Notes: generated by a model not told the origin, from the sequence alone. A DNA stretch of 64,000 nucleotides from Alloactinosynnema sp. L-07 (GCF_900070365.1 NZ_LN850107.1:5890001-5954000), one strand, 5' to 3'; counted from the stretch's first letter, positions 1 through 8,582 are shown. A program made the numbers and translations.

Positions 1-327
1 CCCGATCCGGTTGCCCGCGAACAGGATCGCGGACAGGGTGGTGCCCATGCCGTCGAGGTCGGGATCGCTGGCGACCAGCTCCGCGATGGCCTCGTTGCCC
101 GCCAGCGTCGCCTCGCGCAGTTGCCTGAGCAGGTCCTCGCTCGGCTCGTCGTCGTCGAGCGGGGCGAGGGCGGCGATCACCACCTTGCTGGCCACCTCGC
201 CCGCGACGTGACCACCCATGCCGTCGGCCAGGGAAAGCAGACGCGGGCCCGCGTACACGGAGTCCTGGTTGTTGGAACGCACCAGGCCTCGGTCGCTGCG
301 GGCCGCGTAACGAAGAACAAGGGTCAT
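1..327 (-). CDS. pstP: PP2C-type Ser/Thr phosphatase PstP, N-terminal part (runs off the window)
   Basis: The first 109 codons of a PP2C-family metal-dependent phosphatase, the enzyme that dephosphorylates PknA/PknB and their FHA-domain targets. The translation starts MTLVLRYAARSDRG and carries the family signatures RSNNQDS and LADGMGGH; the aspartates in these blocks bind the catalytic metals. The ATG overlaps the fhaB stop (ATGA), so the two are translationally coupled. The order fhaA-fhaB-pstP, all on this strand, matches the conserved actinobacterial cell-growth cluster that continues into rodA, pbpA, pknA and pknB, which would lie beyond position 1. The 3' end is missing only because the window ends. 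Confidence 0.93.
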   Translation of the reverse strand, partial: MTLVLRYAARSDRGLVRSNNQDSVYAGPRLLSLADGMGGHVAGEVASKVVIAALAPLDDDEPSEDLLRQLREATLAGNEAIAELVASDPDLDGMGTTLSAILFAGNRIG

Positions 328-782
328 GAGCGCAGCTCGATCACCGTTTTGCCGATACGGATCGGGACACCCAAGGGCACCCGGAGGGGTGCGGTGACCT
401 TAGCCCGGTCCAAGTACGTGCCATTCGTCGAGCCCAGGTCTTCCACGTACCAGTCCGTCCCGCGCATCGACAGGCGCGCGTGCCGCGTCGAGGCGTAGTC
501 GTCATCGAGCACGAGCGTCGAGTCGTCGGCCCTGCCGATCATGATCGGCCTGCCGTCCAGCGAGATTCGGGTCCCGGAGAGCGCGCCATGGGTCACCACG
601 AGCTGCCGTGGCGCCTTGCCGCGCACCTTGCCCGCCGCGTTGCGCCGGAACCCCGGCACCGCGACCCGCAGCCCGGAGGCCGCGTACAGATCGGAGCGGA
701 CCACCCGAAGCGCGGCCAGCACGAACAACCAGAGCAGGGCGAGAAACCCTGCCCTGGTCAGTTGCATAACCAACTCTGGCAC
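324..782 (-). CDS. fhaB: FHA-domain membrane protein FhaB (FipA type)
   Basis: 152 aa. An N-terminal hydrophobic helix (about residues 10-27) anchors the protein in the membrane, and the C-terminal half (about 65-150) is a forkhead-associated domain with GRADDSTLVL, RHARLS and DLGSTNGT, the phosphothreonine-binding signature. FHA proteins of this locus read out PknA/PknB phosphorylation and act in septation and cell-wall synthesis. The GTG at 782 is preferred because the resulting VPELVMQLTRAGF lines up with the start of mycobacterial FhaB; an ATG five codons in is the alternative. It overlaps pstP by 4 nt. Confidence 0.92.
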   Translation of the reverse strand: MPELVMQLTRAGFLALLWLFVLAALRVVRSDLYAASGLRVAVPGFRRNAAGKVRGKAPRQLVVTHGALSGTRISLDGRPIMIGRADDSTLVLDDDYASTRHARLSMRGTDWYVEDLGSTNGTYLDRAKVTAPLRVPLGVPIRIGKTVIELRS

Positions 783-837
783 TTGTTGTGACCGCTCCCG
801 ACTCTGTCCGGCCGCACGACCCTAGAAATGAGGACTG

Positions 838-856
838 CCAGGGTTGTACACCCTGG
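838..856. terminator. Hairpin between fhaA and fhaB
   Basis: A perfect 7-bp inverted repeat, CCAGGGT-TGTAC-ACCCTGG, with weaker flanking complementarity (GAGG...CCTC). It sits in the 129-bp gap between fhaA and fhaB. There is no U-run, so it could be an attenuator, a processing site or an operator rather than a true intrinsic terminator. Confidence 0.4.
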
Positions 857-911
857 ACAGCCCTCAGGACGTCCGGTCGACCTCGAACGTTGCTTTTCCC
901 GCCTAAGCTCG

Positions 912-2111
912 TCAGCCCTGCGTGCGGAACACCAGCGACGAGTGACCGATCCTGACCACGTCGCCGTCGGCGAGCTGCCAGGTCTGCACCGGCGTGCCGT
1001 TCACCGTAGTGCCGTTCGTCGAGCCAAGGTCGGCCAGCGTGGCGCTCTGCCCGTCCCAGGTGATCTCGAGGTGGCGACGGGAGACCCCGGTGTCGGGCAG
1101 CCGGAAGTCGGCGTCCTGGCCCCGGCCCACCACGTTGCCGCCCTGCTTCAGGGCGTAGTTGCGGTTGGAGCCGTCGTCGAGCTGCAGGCTGGCCGAGAGC
1201 GTCCGGGGGCCGGTCTGCACCGCGGGCGGGGCATAGCCCTGCTGCCCGTACGGGTCCTGGCCGTAACCCTGCTGCTGGCCGTAGCCCTGGTCGTAGCCGC
1301 CCTGCTGGCCATAGCCCTGCTGGCCGCCGTACGGGTCCTGGCCGTAGCCCGGCTGCGCCTGCTGCTGCTGGCCATAGCCCTGGTCGTAGCCGCCCTGCTG
1401 GCCATAGCCCTGCTGGCCGCCGTACGGGTCCTGGCCGTAGCCCGGCTGCGCCTGCTGCTGCTGGCCATAGCCCTGGTCGTAGCCGCCCTGCTGGCCATAG
1501 CCCTGGTCGTAGCCACCACCTTGCGGCGGCTGCTGCTGCTGGGCGTAGCCCTGCTGACCGTAGTTGGGATCGTTGCCGTACTGGCCCTGGCCGTACCCGT
1601 ACTGCTGCTGTCCGTACGGGTCGCCCTCGGGCGGCTGGCCGTAGCCGGGAGGCTGGCTCATGGATCGGTCTCCTGCGTTGCGGGGTTGTGCCTGCTGTCT
1701 ACCTGCCTGTCGGCTTGCACCGCCGACGTGAGGCTTCACATCGGGGTCGACAGCTGAGCGGGTTCGGAACTGTCCGGTGTGCAGCGCGTCGGAGCGCTCC
1801 AGGGAGACTACGACGTCACCATAGGTGTCCCAACCGTGCTCGGCGAGATGTTCCGCCACACAGTCCGCCAGCAGCGTTTTCATGCGCTCTTCGTCGCCCG
1901 CGAAGTTCTGGTGGTCGGCTGGGCCCAGTTGCACTATGTAGTGATTGGGCGCCAGCAGTCTCCCACCGGCCAACTCGCGGACGTTGTCGTCGCCTTCACG
2001 CTGCAGCGCCTGTGCCACTTCCTGGGGCACCACGTTGCCACCGAAGACACGCGCGAAGGTGTTGCCAACGACGTCCTCAAGCTTGCGATTCAACCGCTGT
2101 CCGATGCCCAT
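912..2111 (-). CDS. fhaA: FHA-domain protein FhaA with DUF3662 N-terminus
   Basis: 399 aa. The N-terminal DUF3662/FhaA_N domain (about 1-125) contains [18 protein letters not shown] and TYGDVVV. A central Gln/Gly/Tyr-rich linker (about 150-300) follows, then a C-terminal FHA domain (about 310-399) with [19 protein letters not shown] and [12 protein letters not shown]. In mycobacteria FhaA binds phosphorylated PknB substrates including the lipid-II flippase MviN and moderates peptidoglycan synthesis. The ATG at 2111 is chosen over an upstream in-frame start because it has GGAGGGG just before it and the longer frame would run into the tRNA gene. The linker is encoded by a near-perfect tandem repeat. 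Confidence 0.93.
   Translation of the reverse strand: MGIGQRLNRKLEDVVGNTFARVFGGNVVPQEVAQALQREGDDNVRELAGGRLLAPNHYIVQLGPADHQNFAGDEERMKTLLADCVAEHLAEHGWDTYGDVVVSLERSDALHTGQFRTRSAVDPDVKPHVGGASRQAGRQQAQPRNAGDRSMSQPPGYGQPPEGDPYGQQQYGYGQGQYGNDPNYGQQGYAQQQQPPQGGGYDQGYGQQGGYDQGYGQQQQAQPGYGQDPYGGQQGYGQQGGYDQGYGQQQQAQPGYGQDPYGGQQGYGQQGGYDQGYGQQQGYGQDPYGQQGYAPPAVQTGPRTLSASLQLDDGSNRNYALKQGGNVVGRGQDADFRLPDTGVSRRHLEITWDGQSATLADLGSTNGTTVNGTPVQTWQLADGDVVRIGHSSLVFRTQG
1282..1505 (-). repeat. 93-bp tandem repeat inside fhaA
   Basis: About 2.4 copies of a 93-bp (31-codon) unit encode the [10 protein letters not shown] / [13 protein letters not shown] linker of FhaA. Copies starting near 1288, 1381 and 1474 are essentially identical at the DNA level, which indicates recent in-frame duplication. 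Copy number probably varies between strains. Confidence 0.85.
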
Positions 2112-2250
2112 GGCCCCTCCTTCCCGTGCGTGCTCCTGTGACGATCGTATCCGGGTGGGACCCACAGGACACGGGTATGTGCGAACCCAGTTCTTCCCCG
2201 TGCTAGGCTTCCCCACGTTCCAAGGGCAAACACCCCTGGAACAGTCACTC

Positions 2251-2333
2251 GGGCGAGTGGCGGAATGGCAGACGCGCACGGTTCAGGTCCGTGTGTCCGA
2301 AAGGACGTGGGGGTTCAACTCCCCCCTCGCCCA
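2251..2333 (+). tRNA. tRNA-Leu (CAG anticodon)
   Basis: 83 nt. The acceptor stem GGGCGAG pairs with CTCGCCC, with discriminator A. The anticodon stem CACGG/CCGTG encloses loop TTCAGGT, giving anticodon CAG. A long variable arm (GTCC-GAAA-GGAC) marks it as class II, and the T-arm is GGGGG-TTCAACT-CCCCC. The CCA end is not encoded. It lies divergent to fhaA and is followed by a strong terminator. Confidence 0.96.
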
Positions 2334-2341
2334 CACTGAAG

Positions 2342-2378
2342 ACGGCGGGTGCTCACTGAGCGCCCGCCGTTCTGTTTT
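2342..2378 (+). terminator. Rho-independent terminator of tRNA-Leu
   Basis: ACGGCGGG(T)GCTC, loop ACT, GAGC(G)CCCGCCGT, then TTCTGTTTT: a 13-bp GC-rich stem with one T-G wobble and a U-rich tail. It begins 9 nt after the tRNA and also faces the end of the convergent methyltransferase gene. Confidence 0.88.
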
Positions 2379-2381
2379 GGA

Positions 2382-3029
2382 TCAGATCGTGAGGTGGGCT
2401 GTGCCCCAGGCGCGGTCGCCGGGGGCGGTAAGGGTGTCCACGCGGTGGCCGTCGATGTAGTACTCGGCCGAGTGGACCAATCCCGACTCGACCGCCTCCT
2501 GCCAGGCCCGGTGCGGGCCGACGCCCCACGGGTACCAAGGGATCAAATCGTCGACCACGACGACGGCGCCCGGCTTGGCGATGGCGCGGGCGTTGGCGAT
2601 GTCGGCCGCCGCGACCTCATAGGTGTGGCCGCCGTCGACGAAGACCAGGTCGAAACGGTCGTCGCGGGTCGCGGCGAAGTCCGGGACGGTGACGGTCGAG
2701 TCGCCGATGACCAGTTCGTGGCGGCCCGGGTAGTGGTTGTCCACATATTCCTTGGCCAGCTCCACCGACCACCGCCGGTCGAGTTCGAACGACACCACGG
2801 TCGCCTCCGGCGCGCTGTCCAGGAACGCCAGTGCGGAGAATCCGACATTGAAGCCGATCTCGGCCACCCGCGGCGCGCCCGTCCGGCGCGCGAGTTCGCG
2901 CAGGTAGGTGGCCTCGGCGGCGCTGGCGCCGCCCTCGGTCAGCCGGCCGCCGCCCTCGCGGACGTAGCCGTAGACGTCCCACATGAGCGCTTCGATGCCG
3001 CTCACCATTTCCGCGGATTCACTGGTCAT
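2382..3029 (-). CDS. Class I SAM-dependent methyltransferase (O-methyltransferase-like)
   Basis: 215 aa, single Rossmann methyltransferase domain. The SAM-binding motif I is VAEIGFNVGFSAL (about 60-72), with an acidic strand end FELD, an FVDGGHTYE block and VVDDLIPWYPWG, which places acidic residues where metal-dependent O-methyltransferases of the TylF/caffeoyl-CoA type bind Mg. The substrate cannot be read. On this strand a TATCGT -10 hexamer ends exactly 6 nt before the ATG, suggesting a leaderless mRNA. It stands alone, convergent with tRNA-Leu. Confidence 0.8.
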   Translation of the reverse strand: MTSESAEMVSGIEALMWDVYGYVREGGGRLTEGGASAAEATYLRELARRTGAPRVAEIGFNVGFSALAFLDSAPEATVVSFELDRRWSVELAKEYVDNHYPGRHELVIGDSTVTVPDFAATRDDRFDLVFVDGGHTYEVAAADIANARAIAKPGAVVVVDDLIPWYPWGVGPHRAWQEAVESGLVHSAEYYIDGHRVDTLTAPGDRAWGTAHLTI

Positions 3030-3395
3030 GGCGAAACGATACTGAATTCATTCCGGATAAAACTACGGGCGATTCGGATAAATGGCGCAACCGATTCGTT
3101 CGATTACTGACAAGCCGCATCGTCGCAGGTCCGGTGACCGGTCGGACACTGTGTGTAGGTCCAGCCGCCGTCTGGCGGAGCGGTCACCCACTTGGTCGCA
3201 CAGTCGGGCCGAAGTCCGCTTACCGTCCGCCGACCGGTTAACGCCCGAGTAGGGCCGCCGGTCGCACGATGGCCTTCACACTCTCTTAATTGCCCGTCTC
3301 TTCCTGGTACTCCAAACATGTACCAATCGACATCGCGTCGTCTTCCCGCCGGTTGAGCGGTGAGCGGTAGCGGTGGAGGAGAAGGGCGGACGTTC
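3030..3395. other. Divergent intergenic region with repeated motifs
   Basis: 366 bp between divergent genes, locally AT-rich at 3040-3110. It contains the -10 of the methyltransferase (TATCGT, minus strand, 3036-3041), two similar boxes ATTCCGGATAAA and ATTCGGATAAA about 24 bp apart (3050-3084), and an inverted repeat at 3305-3325. No convincing gene was found. Confidence 0.5.
3305..3325. promoter_or_regulatory. Inverted repeat, possible operator
   Basis: TGGTAC-N9-GTACCA, a perfect 6-bp dyad typical in size of a dimeric regulator site, 70 bp upstream of the GTG of the following gene. The regulator is unknown. Confidence 0.35.
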
Positions 3396-4016
3396 GTGAC
3401 CGGCATCCCAGGGCGCATCGCGGTTACCGAGAACCTCAAGGCGATGCCCGCGCAGCTGGCGCCGCCGGTCGAGCTGCCCGCCCCCATCGACGATCTCGCC
3501 GCCGCCGCCGTGCGGACGCTGGGCTGGGCGGGCGCGGTCCTGCCCGAGATGACGCTGCTGGGCCGCCGGGTGTGCCTGGTCGCCGAGCTGCGGCCCGACG
3601 TGCACGCCGAGCGGATCTGCCTGGGCCAGGAGCCGGTCACCGACCGCGCGACCGTGGCCACCTGGGCCTGGCCCGAGCTGACGGGCCGCGTGCCGGAGCC
3701 CGCCGCACGCATCGTCGGGGCCATCGCGGTGGCGCGGCACTGGCGCACCGGCCTGGCCAACGCGGTGCCGTTCCTGCGCTACGCCGACGCCGCCATGGTG
3801 CTGCCGACCTCCGCCGTGCTCACCCACGACTACCTGGCCAAGTGCCTGCCGCGGGCTCGCGCCTATGGGGTGGCCGTGGTCAGCGCGGAGCCCAACGCCG
3901 AGGTCGACCTCGACCTGCCCGGCCGCGGCGAGCGTGCCTGCCCGGAGACCGACGGCATCTACCGCTGGATCAGCGAACTGGCCTACGACCAGATCCTCGA
4001 CAGCGTGACTGTCTAG
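3396..4016 (+). CDS. Conserved-looking protein of unknown function
   Basis: 206 aa; I do not recognise the family. There is no signal peptide or membrane helix; it is Ala/Pro-rich at the start and then globular. Notable blocks are AAVRTLGWAGAVLPEMTLLG, a central RHWRTGLANAVPFLRYADA and LPTSAVLTHDYLAKCLPRAR. The GTG at 3396 is chosen because GGAGGAGAAGGG lies just upstream; an in-frame GTG at 3360 would precede that ribosome-binding site. It converges on the sugar-lactone oxidase gene. Codon use is normal for the chromosome. Confidence 0.7.
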   Translation: MTGIPGRIAVTENLKAMPAQLAPPVELPAPIDDLAAAAVRTLGWAGAVLPEMTLLGRRVCLVAELRPDVHAERICLGQEPVTDRATVATWAWPELTGRVPEPAARIVGAIAVARHWRTGLANAVPFLRYADAAMVLPTSAVLTHDYLAKCLPRARAYGVAVVSAEPNAEVDLDLPGRGERACPETDGIYRWISELAYDQILDSVTV

Positions 4017-4091
4017 CTCGTTCGTTCTTCGACTGCTGGGGTCGGCACGAGGGTGCAGGGGGAAGAGCAGGGACCTTTGGTCCCCTTTCGC

Positions 4092-5405
4092 TTAGCTGCC
4101 CAAGACGCGCGCCACGTAAGGATTGGTGAACCGCCGCTCTGGGTCCACTTCGGACCGAACCCGGCGGAAGTCGTCGAAGCGCGGGTACCGCGTCCGCAGG
4201 GTTTCCGCGTCGAGGGTGTGCATCTTGCCCCAGTGGGGCCGCCCGCCGACCGCGCCGACGATCGACTCGAACAGGTCGAAGTACGCGCGGTAGGGCATTC
4301 CGATGAACTGGTGGATGGCCAGATAGGCCGAGTCCCGCTCGTAGGCCGTCGACAGCCAGATGTCGTCGGCCGCGGCCACCCGCACCTCCACCGGGAACAT
4401 CACCGGGTCGGCCAGCTTCGGCACCCTGGTCCGCAGTTCGCCGAGCACGTCGGCCAGCGCCTCGCGGGGAATGGCGTACTCCGACTCCACGAACCGGACT
4501 TTCCGGCTTGTCACAAAGACTTTGTGCGACAGGTCGCTGTAGGAGCGCGGCGACAGCGCCGCTGACGACAGCTTGTTCAGCGGCCGCACCAGCGACGGCA
4601 CGCGCCTGCCGATCCGGCACAGCGTGCCGAAGAGCGCGTTCTCCATGACGTCGTACTCGATGAACTGCTTCGCCCGGCTCAGCGGCGCGGGGGTCGCGCC
4701 GTCGGGCAGCCGGTTGTTGGTCTTGGTCAAAGCGTTGTGCCCGTAGGGGAACCAGTAGAACTCGAAGTGGTCGTTGGCCGAGCACCGTTCGTCCATGGAC
4801 GCGAGCACGTCGTCGAGCGGCTCCGGCTTCTCCTCGGCGGCCAGGACGAACGACGGGACGGTCCGCAGGCTCACCGTGGTGATCACGCCGAGCGCGCCGA
4901 GGCCGACCCTGGCCGCGGCGAACAGGTCGGGCCGCTCGGTGGCCGAGCACGACACCAGCGACCCGTCGGCCAGGACCAGCTCCAAGCCGGTCACCTGGGT
5001 CGAGATGCCGCCGAGCCGCGCGCCGGTGCCGTGGGTGCCGGTGGAGATCGCGCCGGAGACCGTCTGGGCGTCGATGTCGCCGAGGTTGATCATCGCCAGC
5101 CCGAGCCGGTCGAGTTCGGCGTTGAGCGTGGCCAGGGTCGTGCCCGACCGAACGGTGACCGCCCCGGTCTCGGTGTCGGCGGAGACGACGCCGGTCCACC
5201 CGGTCAGGTCGAGCGCCATCCCGTGCGCCGCGCCGATCTCGGTGAACGAGTGGCCGCTGCCGCGCGTACGCACGGTCAGCCCGCGTTCGGCCGCGCCGGT
5301 CACCGCTTTGCTGATCTCGGTGACGTCGCGCGGGCCGCACACCTCGCGCGCGACGGCGGACGCGGTACCCGCCCAGTTGCGCCAGGTCGTCTGGGGACCG
5401 GACAT
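4092..5405 (-). CDS. FAD-linked D-arabinono-1,4-lactone / L-gulono-lactone oxidase family protein
   Basis: 437 aa. The N-terminal FAD_binding_4 (VAO/PCMH) domain has the RGSGHSF motif (about 47-53), the usual site of the flavin-linked His in aldonolactone oxidases, and SGAISTGTHGTG (about 117-128). The C-terminal ALO domain has the conserved HWGKMH and ends with ERRFTNPYVARVLG. The family oxidises sugar-1,4-lactones to ascorbate-type enediols. It is divergent from a PLP fold-III gene with 85 bp between starts; in Mycobacterium tuberculosis a similar pair (Rv1771 and Rv1769) is close together, from memory. Physiological substrate unknown. Confidence 0.88.
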   Translation of the reverse strand: MSGPQTTWRNWAGTASAVAREVCGPRDVTEISKAVTGAAERGLTVRTRGSGHSFTEIGAAHGMALDLTGWTGVVSADTETGAVTVRSGTTLATLNAELDRLGLAMINLGDIDAQTVSGAISTGTHGTGARLGGISTQVTGLELVLADGSLVSCSATERPDLFAAARVGLGALGVITTVSLRTVPSFVLAAEEKPEPLDDVLASMDERCSANDHFEFYWFPYGHNALTKTNNRLPDGATPAPLSRAKQFIEYDVMENALFGTLCRIGRRVPSLVRPLNKLSSAALSPRSYSDLSHKVFVTSRKVRFVESEYAIPREALADVLGELRTRVPKLADPVMFPVEVRVAAADDIWLSTAYERDSAYLAIHQFIGMPYRAYFDLFESIVGAVGGRPHWGKMHTLDAETLRTRYPRFDDFRRVRSEVDPERRFTNPYVARVLGS

Positions 5406-5451
5406 GCGAGGACCTCCTGGCCGTCGTCAGTTCAGGAAACGCTAAGTGAAT

Positions 5452-5484
5452 CGTCTTCACATTTCAAGACGCACGCCGTACGGT
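5452..5484 (+). promoter_or_regulatory. Promoter with overlapping operator for the deaminase/aldolase-like gene
   Basis: -35 TTCACA (5456-5461), 17-bp spacer, -10 TACGGT (5479-5484), then 6 nt to the GTG at 5491, so the transcript should be leaderless. The inverted repeat CGTCTT-N8-AAGACG (5452-5471) covers the -35 and may be the operator controlling both divergent genes. Confidence 0.6.
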
Positions 5485-5490
5485 TGTCCG

Positions 5491-6708
5491 GTGCCGACTT
5501 CTGCCCAGCGTTCGCGGCTCGATGCTGCCACCGAACACCTCGACCCCCCGGTCGCGGTGGTCGATCTGGCCGCCTTCGACCGCAACGCCGAGGACCTGGT
5601 CCGGCGCGCGGCGGGCAGGCCGATCCGGGTGGCGAGCAAGTCCGTGCGCTGCCGGTTCCTGCTGGAGCGCGTGCTGCGGATGCCCGGTTACGAAGGCGTG
5701 ATGAGCTACGCGCTGCCCGAGGCGCTGTGGCTGGTGGACGAGTGGGCCGACACCGATCTCGCCGACACCGACATCCTGGTGGCCTACCCGACCACCGACC
5801 GCGCGGCCCTGCGCGCGCTGGCCGCCGACGAGCGGGCCCGGCGCACGGTGTCGATCATCGTCGATTCGAGCGAGCACCTCGACTTCGTCGACGAGGCGCT
5901 CGGCGCGGACCACCCCGAGATCCGGGTCTGTCTCGAACTCGATGTGTCGTGGCGGCCGCTGGGCACCGCGTCCGTCCACGTCGGAACCCGCCGGTCCCCG
6001 GTGTTCACCCCGGAACAGGCGGGCAGGCTGGCCGCCGAGATCTGCGCGCGGCCGGGATTCCAGCTCGTCGGCGTGATGGCCTACGAGGGCCAGATCGCCG
6101 GCCTCGGCGACAACCCGGCAGGCAACCCGCTGCTGCGCACGGCCCTGCGCTGGATGCAGCGCCGTTCGGCGCGCGAGCTCGTCGGCCGCCGTGGCGCGGT
6201 GGTCCGCGCGGTCACCGACGTGTGGGAACTCGAGTTCGTCAACGGTGGCGGCACCGGCAGCATCGAGATCACCAGAGCCGATCCGTCGGTCACCGAGATC
6301 GCCGCCGGGTCCGGCCTCATCGGACCGACCCTGTTCGACAACTACAGCCAGTTCAGTCCGTTGCCCGCAGTGGTGTTCGCAGTGCCGGTGGTCCGCAAGC
6401 CCGCACCCGACATCGCGACCCTGCTCGGTGGCGGCTACCTGGCCTCGGGCCCGGCCGGACAGTCCAGACTGCCGCGGCCGTACCTCCCCGGCGGACTCAA
6501 GCTGCTCGGCGCCGAAGGCGCGGGCGAGGTCCAGACTCCGGTGACCGGCCCCGGCGCGCGTGCGCTGAAAGTCGGCGACCGGGTGTGGATGCGGCACGCG
6601 AAGGCCGGTGAACTCGCCGAGCGGTTCACCGAGTACCACGTGCTCGACGGCGACAAAGTGACCCACGCGGTGCCGACCTACCGGGGCGAGGACCGCAGCT
6701 TCGGCTAG
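5491..6708 (+). CDS. Amino-acid deaminase/aldolase-like PLP enzyme (alanine racemase N-domain, DSD1-type C-domain)
   Basis: 405 aa. It opens with an alanine-racemase-type TIM barrel; IRVASKSVRC (about 46-55) holds the predicted PLP lysine. VMAYEGQIAGL lies mid-barrel, and GGGTGSIEIT is a phosphate-binding loop. The C-terminal part (GDRVWMRHAKAGEL.ERF.EYHV) resembles the D-serine dehydratase-like domain, where a Zn ion is held by His/Cys. Relatives include D-threonine aldolase and eukaryotic DSD1; the substrate here is unproven. The start is set by the promoter spacing (leaderless GTG). It converges with the TetR gene, overlapping by 4 nt. Confidence 0.82.
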   Translation: MPTSAQRSRLDAATEHLDPPVAVVDLAAFDRNAEDLVRRAAGRPIRVASKSVRCRFLLERVLRMPGYEGVMSYALPEALWLVDEWADTDLADTDILVAYPTTDRAALRALAADERARRTVSIIVDSSEHLDFVDEALGADHPEIRVCLELDVSWRPLGTASVHVGTRRSPVFTPEQAGRLAAEICARPGFQLVGVMAYEGQIAGLGDNPAGNPLLRTALRWMQRRSARELVGRRGAVVRAVTDVWELEFVNGGGTGSIEITRADPSVTEIAAGSGLIGPTLFDNYSQFSPLPAVVFAVPVVRKPAPDIATLLGGGYLASGPAGQSRLPRPYLPGGLKLLGAEGAGEVQTPVTGPGARALKVGDRVWMRHAKAGELAERFTEYHVLDGDKVTHAVPTYRGEDRSFG

Positions 6709-7322
6709 CGCGTGAACGTCTGGTTGGCCATGTAGTTGCGCACCACCGACTTGGCCTCGGCGATGACGACATCCTCCGGGAACAGCTTGCGCCGGAAGGC
6801 GAGGTTGAGGATCGAGTCGGCGATCTCGTTGGCCACCGCGATCGGCAGCCGGATCCGCTCGAACGGCACCCCGAACCGGTCGGCGAGAAACGCGGCCATC
6901 CCGTCGGCGATCACGGTGTTGTTGTCGCGCTGCCCGTCGATGAGCCGCAGGTCGACCACGTCGCCGAAGCGGATCCGGCTGAACCCGGGGACCTCCCGGT
7001 ACATCTGGACGTAGATGTCGAAGATGACGTCGGCGGCCTGGTCCCAGCGCTCCAGCACGACATCGTCGAGCTTTCGGCTGATCTCGGTCATGAAATGGTC
7101 GAGGTTGCGCTGGGTCAGCGCCTGCACGACGGCCCGCTTGTCGGGGAAGAACTGGTAAAGCGACCCGACCGCCACCCCGGCCCGCTCGGCGATGAGCGTC
7201 GTGGTGACGCCGTCGTATCCGAGCTCATCGATGAGCTGCGCGCACGACTCGAGCATCTTCTCCACCCGCTTGGCGCTGCGCTGCTGGACGGGTTGGCGGC
7301 GGAGTGGGGTTGGGCTGGCCAC
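6705..7322 (-). CDS. TetR-family transcriptional regulator
   Basis: 205 aa. The N-terminal HTH (about 12-60) contains RSAKRVEKMLES, GVTTTLIAERAGVAVGSLYQFFPDK, a textbook TetR DNA-binding domain; the remainder is an all-helical ligand domain. The GTG at 7322 is chosen over an upstream TTG because AGGAGGAG lies 5 nt before it. It is divergent from the secreted hydrolase gene at 7464, its most likely target, with a small dyad between them. Confidence 0.88.
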   Translation of the reverse strand: MASPTPLRRQPVQQRSAKRVEKMLESCAQLIDELGYDGVTTTLIAERAGVAVGSLYQFFPDKRAVVQALTQRNLDHFMTEISRKLDDVVLERWDQAADVIFDIYVQMYREVPGFSRIRFGDVVDLRLIDGQRDNNTVIADGMAAFLADRFGVPFERIRLPIAVANEIADSILNLAFRRKLFPEDVVIAEAKSVVRNYMANQTFTR

Positions 7323-7423
7323 GGGATCTCCTCCTGGTCGCTGCCGTACATCTTGCCCGTTCAACAACCAAAAGAGCGCACTGAAGCGCCGCCCGACCCA
7401 CTTTTGGGAACAAAGTTCACAAT

Positions 7424-7437
7424 CTACCCTGCGGTAG
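7424..7437. promoter_or_regulatory. Small dyad between TetR gene and hydrolase gene
   Basis: CTACC-CTGC-GGTAG, a 5-bp-arm inverted repeat 26 bp before the hydrolase GTG. It is a candidate TetR operator by position only. Confidence 0.3.
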
Positions 7438-7463
7438 TCTCGAAAGTGATCAAGGAGGCGTTT

Positions 7464-8405
7464 GTGGACAGACGTTCAGCCCTTGCCGCCGCCGCACTGG
7501 CGGTCACCCTCGCGATGACCCCGACCGGGGCCATCGCGGCGCCGGTCGAACCCACCAGCCCCGATTACGCGGTCGGTAGACGGGACGTCGTGCTGGTCGA
7601 CTCGACCCGGCCGACCGCACCGGACCCGCGCGGCACGCCCGGCAGACCCGACCGCACTATTCCCGTACGCCTGCTTTACCCGGCATCCGGCGCTCCGGGC
7701 GGACCGGTCACCGATCAGCCCAGGTCGGCGCCGGGTGTCTTCCCGCTGGTGGTGTTCTCCCACGGGGTTACCGCCACCGGTCCCGCTTACGAACAGCTGG
7801 TGGCCTACATCGCCCAGTCCGGTTACGTTGTCGCGCTGCCGACCTATCCGCTGACAAGTGGACCGGGCGCGCGCATCGACGACTACGTCAACCAGCCCGC
7901 GGACGTCAGCTTCATCATCGACTCCGTGTTGGCCATGGCGCGTGATCGGCACGACCCGCTGTTCGGTCACGTCCACCGGTTCAAGATCGCCGCGGCGGGC
8001 CACTCGCTCGGGGCGATCACCACGGTGGGCGTGACCTATCACGAGGCGGTCCGGGATTCCCGCATCGATGCGGCGGTCGCGCTCGCGGGCGCCGAACTCG
8101 GCTTCCCCGGCGGCGATTACCTGCCGCGGCCGGGCATTCCGCTGCATCTGGTGCACGGCGCCAACGACGCGACGGTGCCGGTGGGGTTCAGCGATTCCAT
8201 GTACGCCAACGCGACCGGCCCGGCGACCTACCTGCGGCTACACACGGCGGGCCACATCGACCTGTTCTTCCCGCCCGCGGGTGAACTCACCATCGGCAGC
8301 ACGGTCGCGTTCCTCGACGCCTACGTCAAACACCGCCCGCAAGCCCTGCGCGCGGTCCCGAAACAGGTCGCGGCCACCGGCCTCGGAACCTGGCAACAGA
8401 AGTAG
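7464..8405 (+). CDS. Secreted alpha/beta hydrolase (PAF-acetylhydrolase/chlorophyllase-like)
   Basis: 313 aa. A signal peptide (VDRRSALAAAALAVTLAM...AIAAP, cleavage near 28) precedes an alpha/beta-hydrolase fold. FSHGVTATG supplies the oxyanion region, AAGHSLGAITT contains the nucleophile Ser, an Asp is likely in HGANDATVPV, and TAGHIDLF carries the catalytic His. Such enzymes hydrolyse esters of lipids or polyesters outside the cell. AAGGAGG lies 5 nt before the GTG. Regulation by the divergent TetR is inferred. Confidence 0.85.
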   Translation: MDRRSALAAAALAVTLAMTPTGAIAAPVEPTSPDYAVGRRDVVLVDSTRPTAPDPRGTPGRPDRTIPVRLLYPASGAPGGPVTDQPRSAPGVFPLVVFSHGVTATGPAYEQLVAYIAQSGYVVALPTYPLTSGPGARIDDYVNQPADVSFIIDSVLAMARDRHDPLFGHVHRFKIAAAGHSLGAITTVGVTYHEAVRDSRIDAAVALAGAELGFPGGDYLPRPGIPLHLVHGANDATVPVGFSDSMYANATGPATYLRLHTAGHIDLFFPPAGELTIGSTVAFLDAYVKHRPQALRAVPKQVAATGLGTWQQK

Positions 8406-8531
8406 GCGAACCGACAAGCGCTAAACCGTCACCTAAGGGGACCGGGATGGCGATTGACCACGGTAACCGCCTACTTGGATGTCACCCTCGATCGGTGACA
8501 ACCCTAAGAATTCCGGGGAGGCGGATTGGAA

Positions 8532-8582
8532 CCGCGGACCGGTGCTGGTCGGGGGAGGGAGTACAGCAGCACCGGTCCGCGG
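8532..8582. terminator. Bidirectional hairpin terminator
   Basis: A perfect 16-bp inverted repeat (arms 8532-8547 and 8567-8582, beginning CCGCGGACCGG) with a 19-nt loop. It lies between the ends of two convergent genes (hydrolase stop at 8405, next gene's stop at 8600). No U-run, as is common in high-GC genomes. Confidence 0.75.

Noticed and set aside
4737..6611. A 624-codon open frame on the plus strand across the lactone oxidase and deaminase genes
   Set aside because: It runs antisense through one gene and out of frame through another; composition is that of a high-GC shadow frame, while the two overlapped genes have clear motifs.
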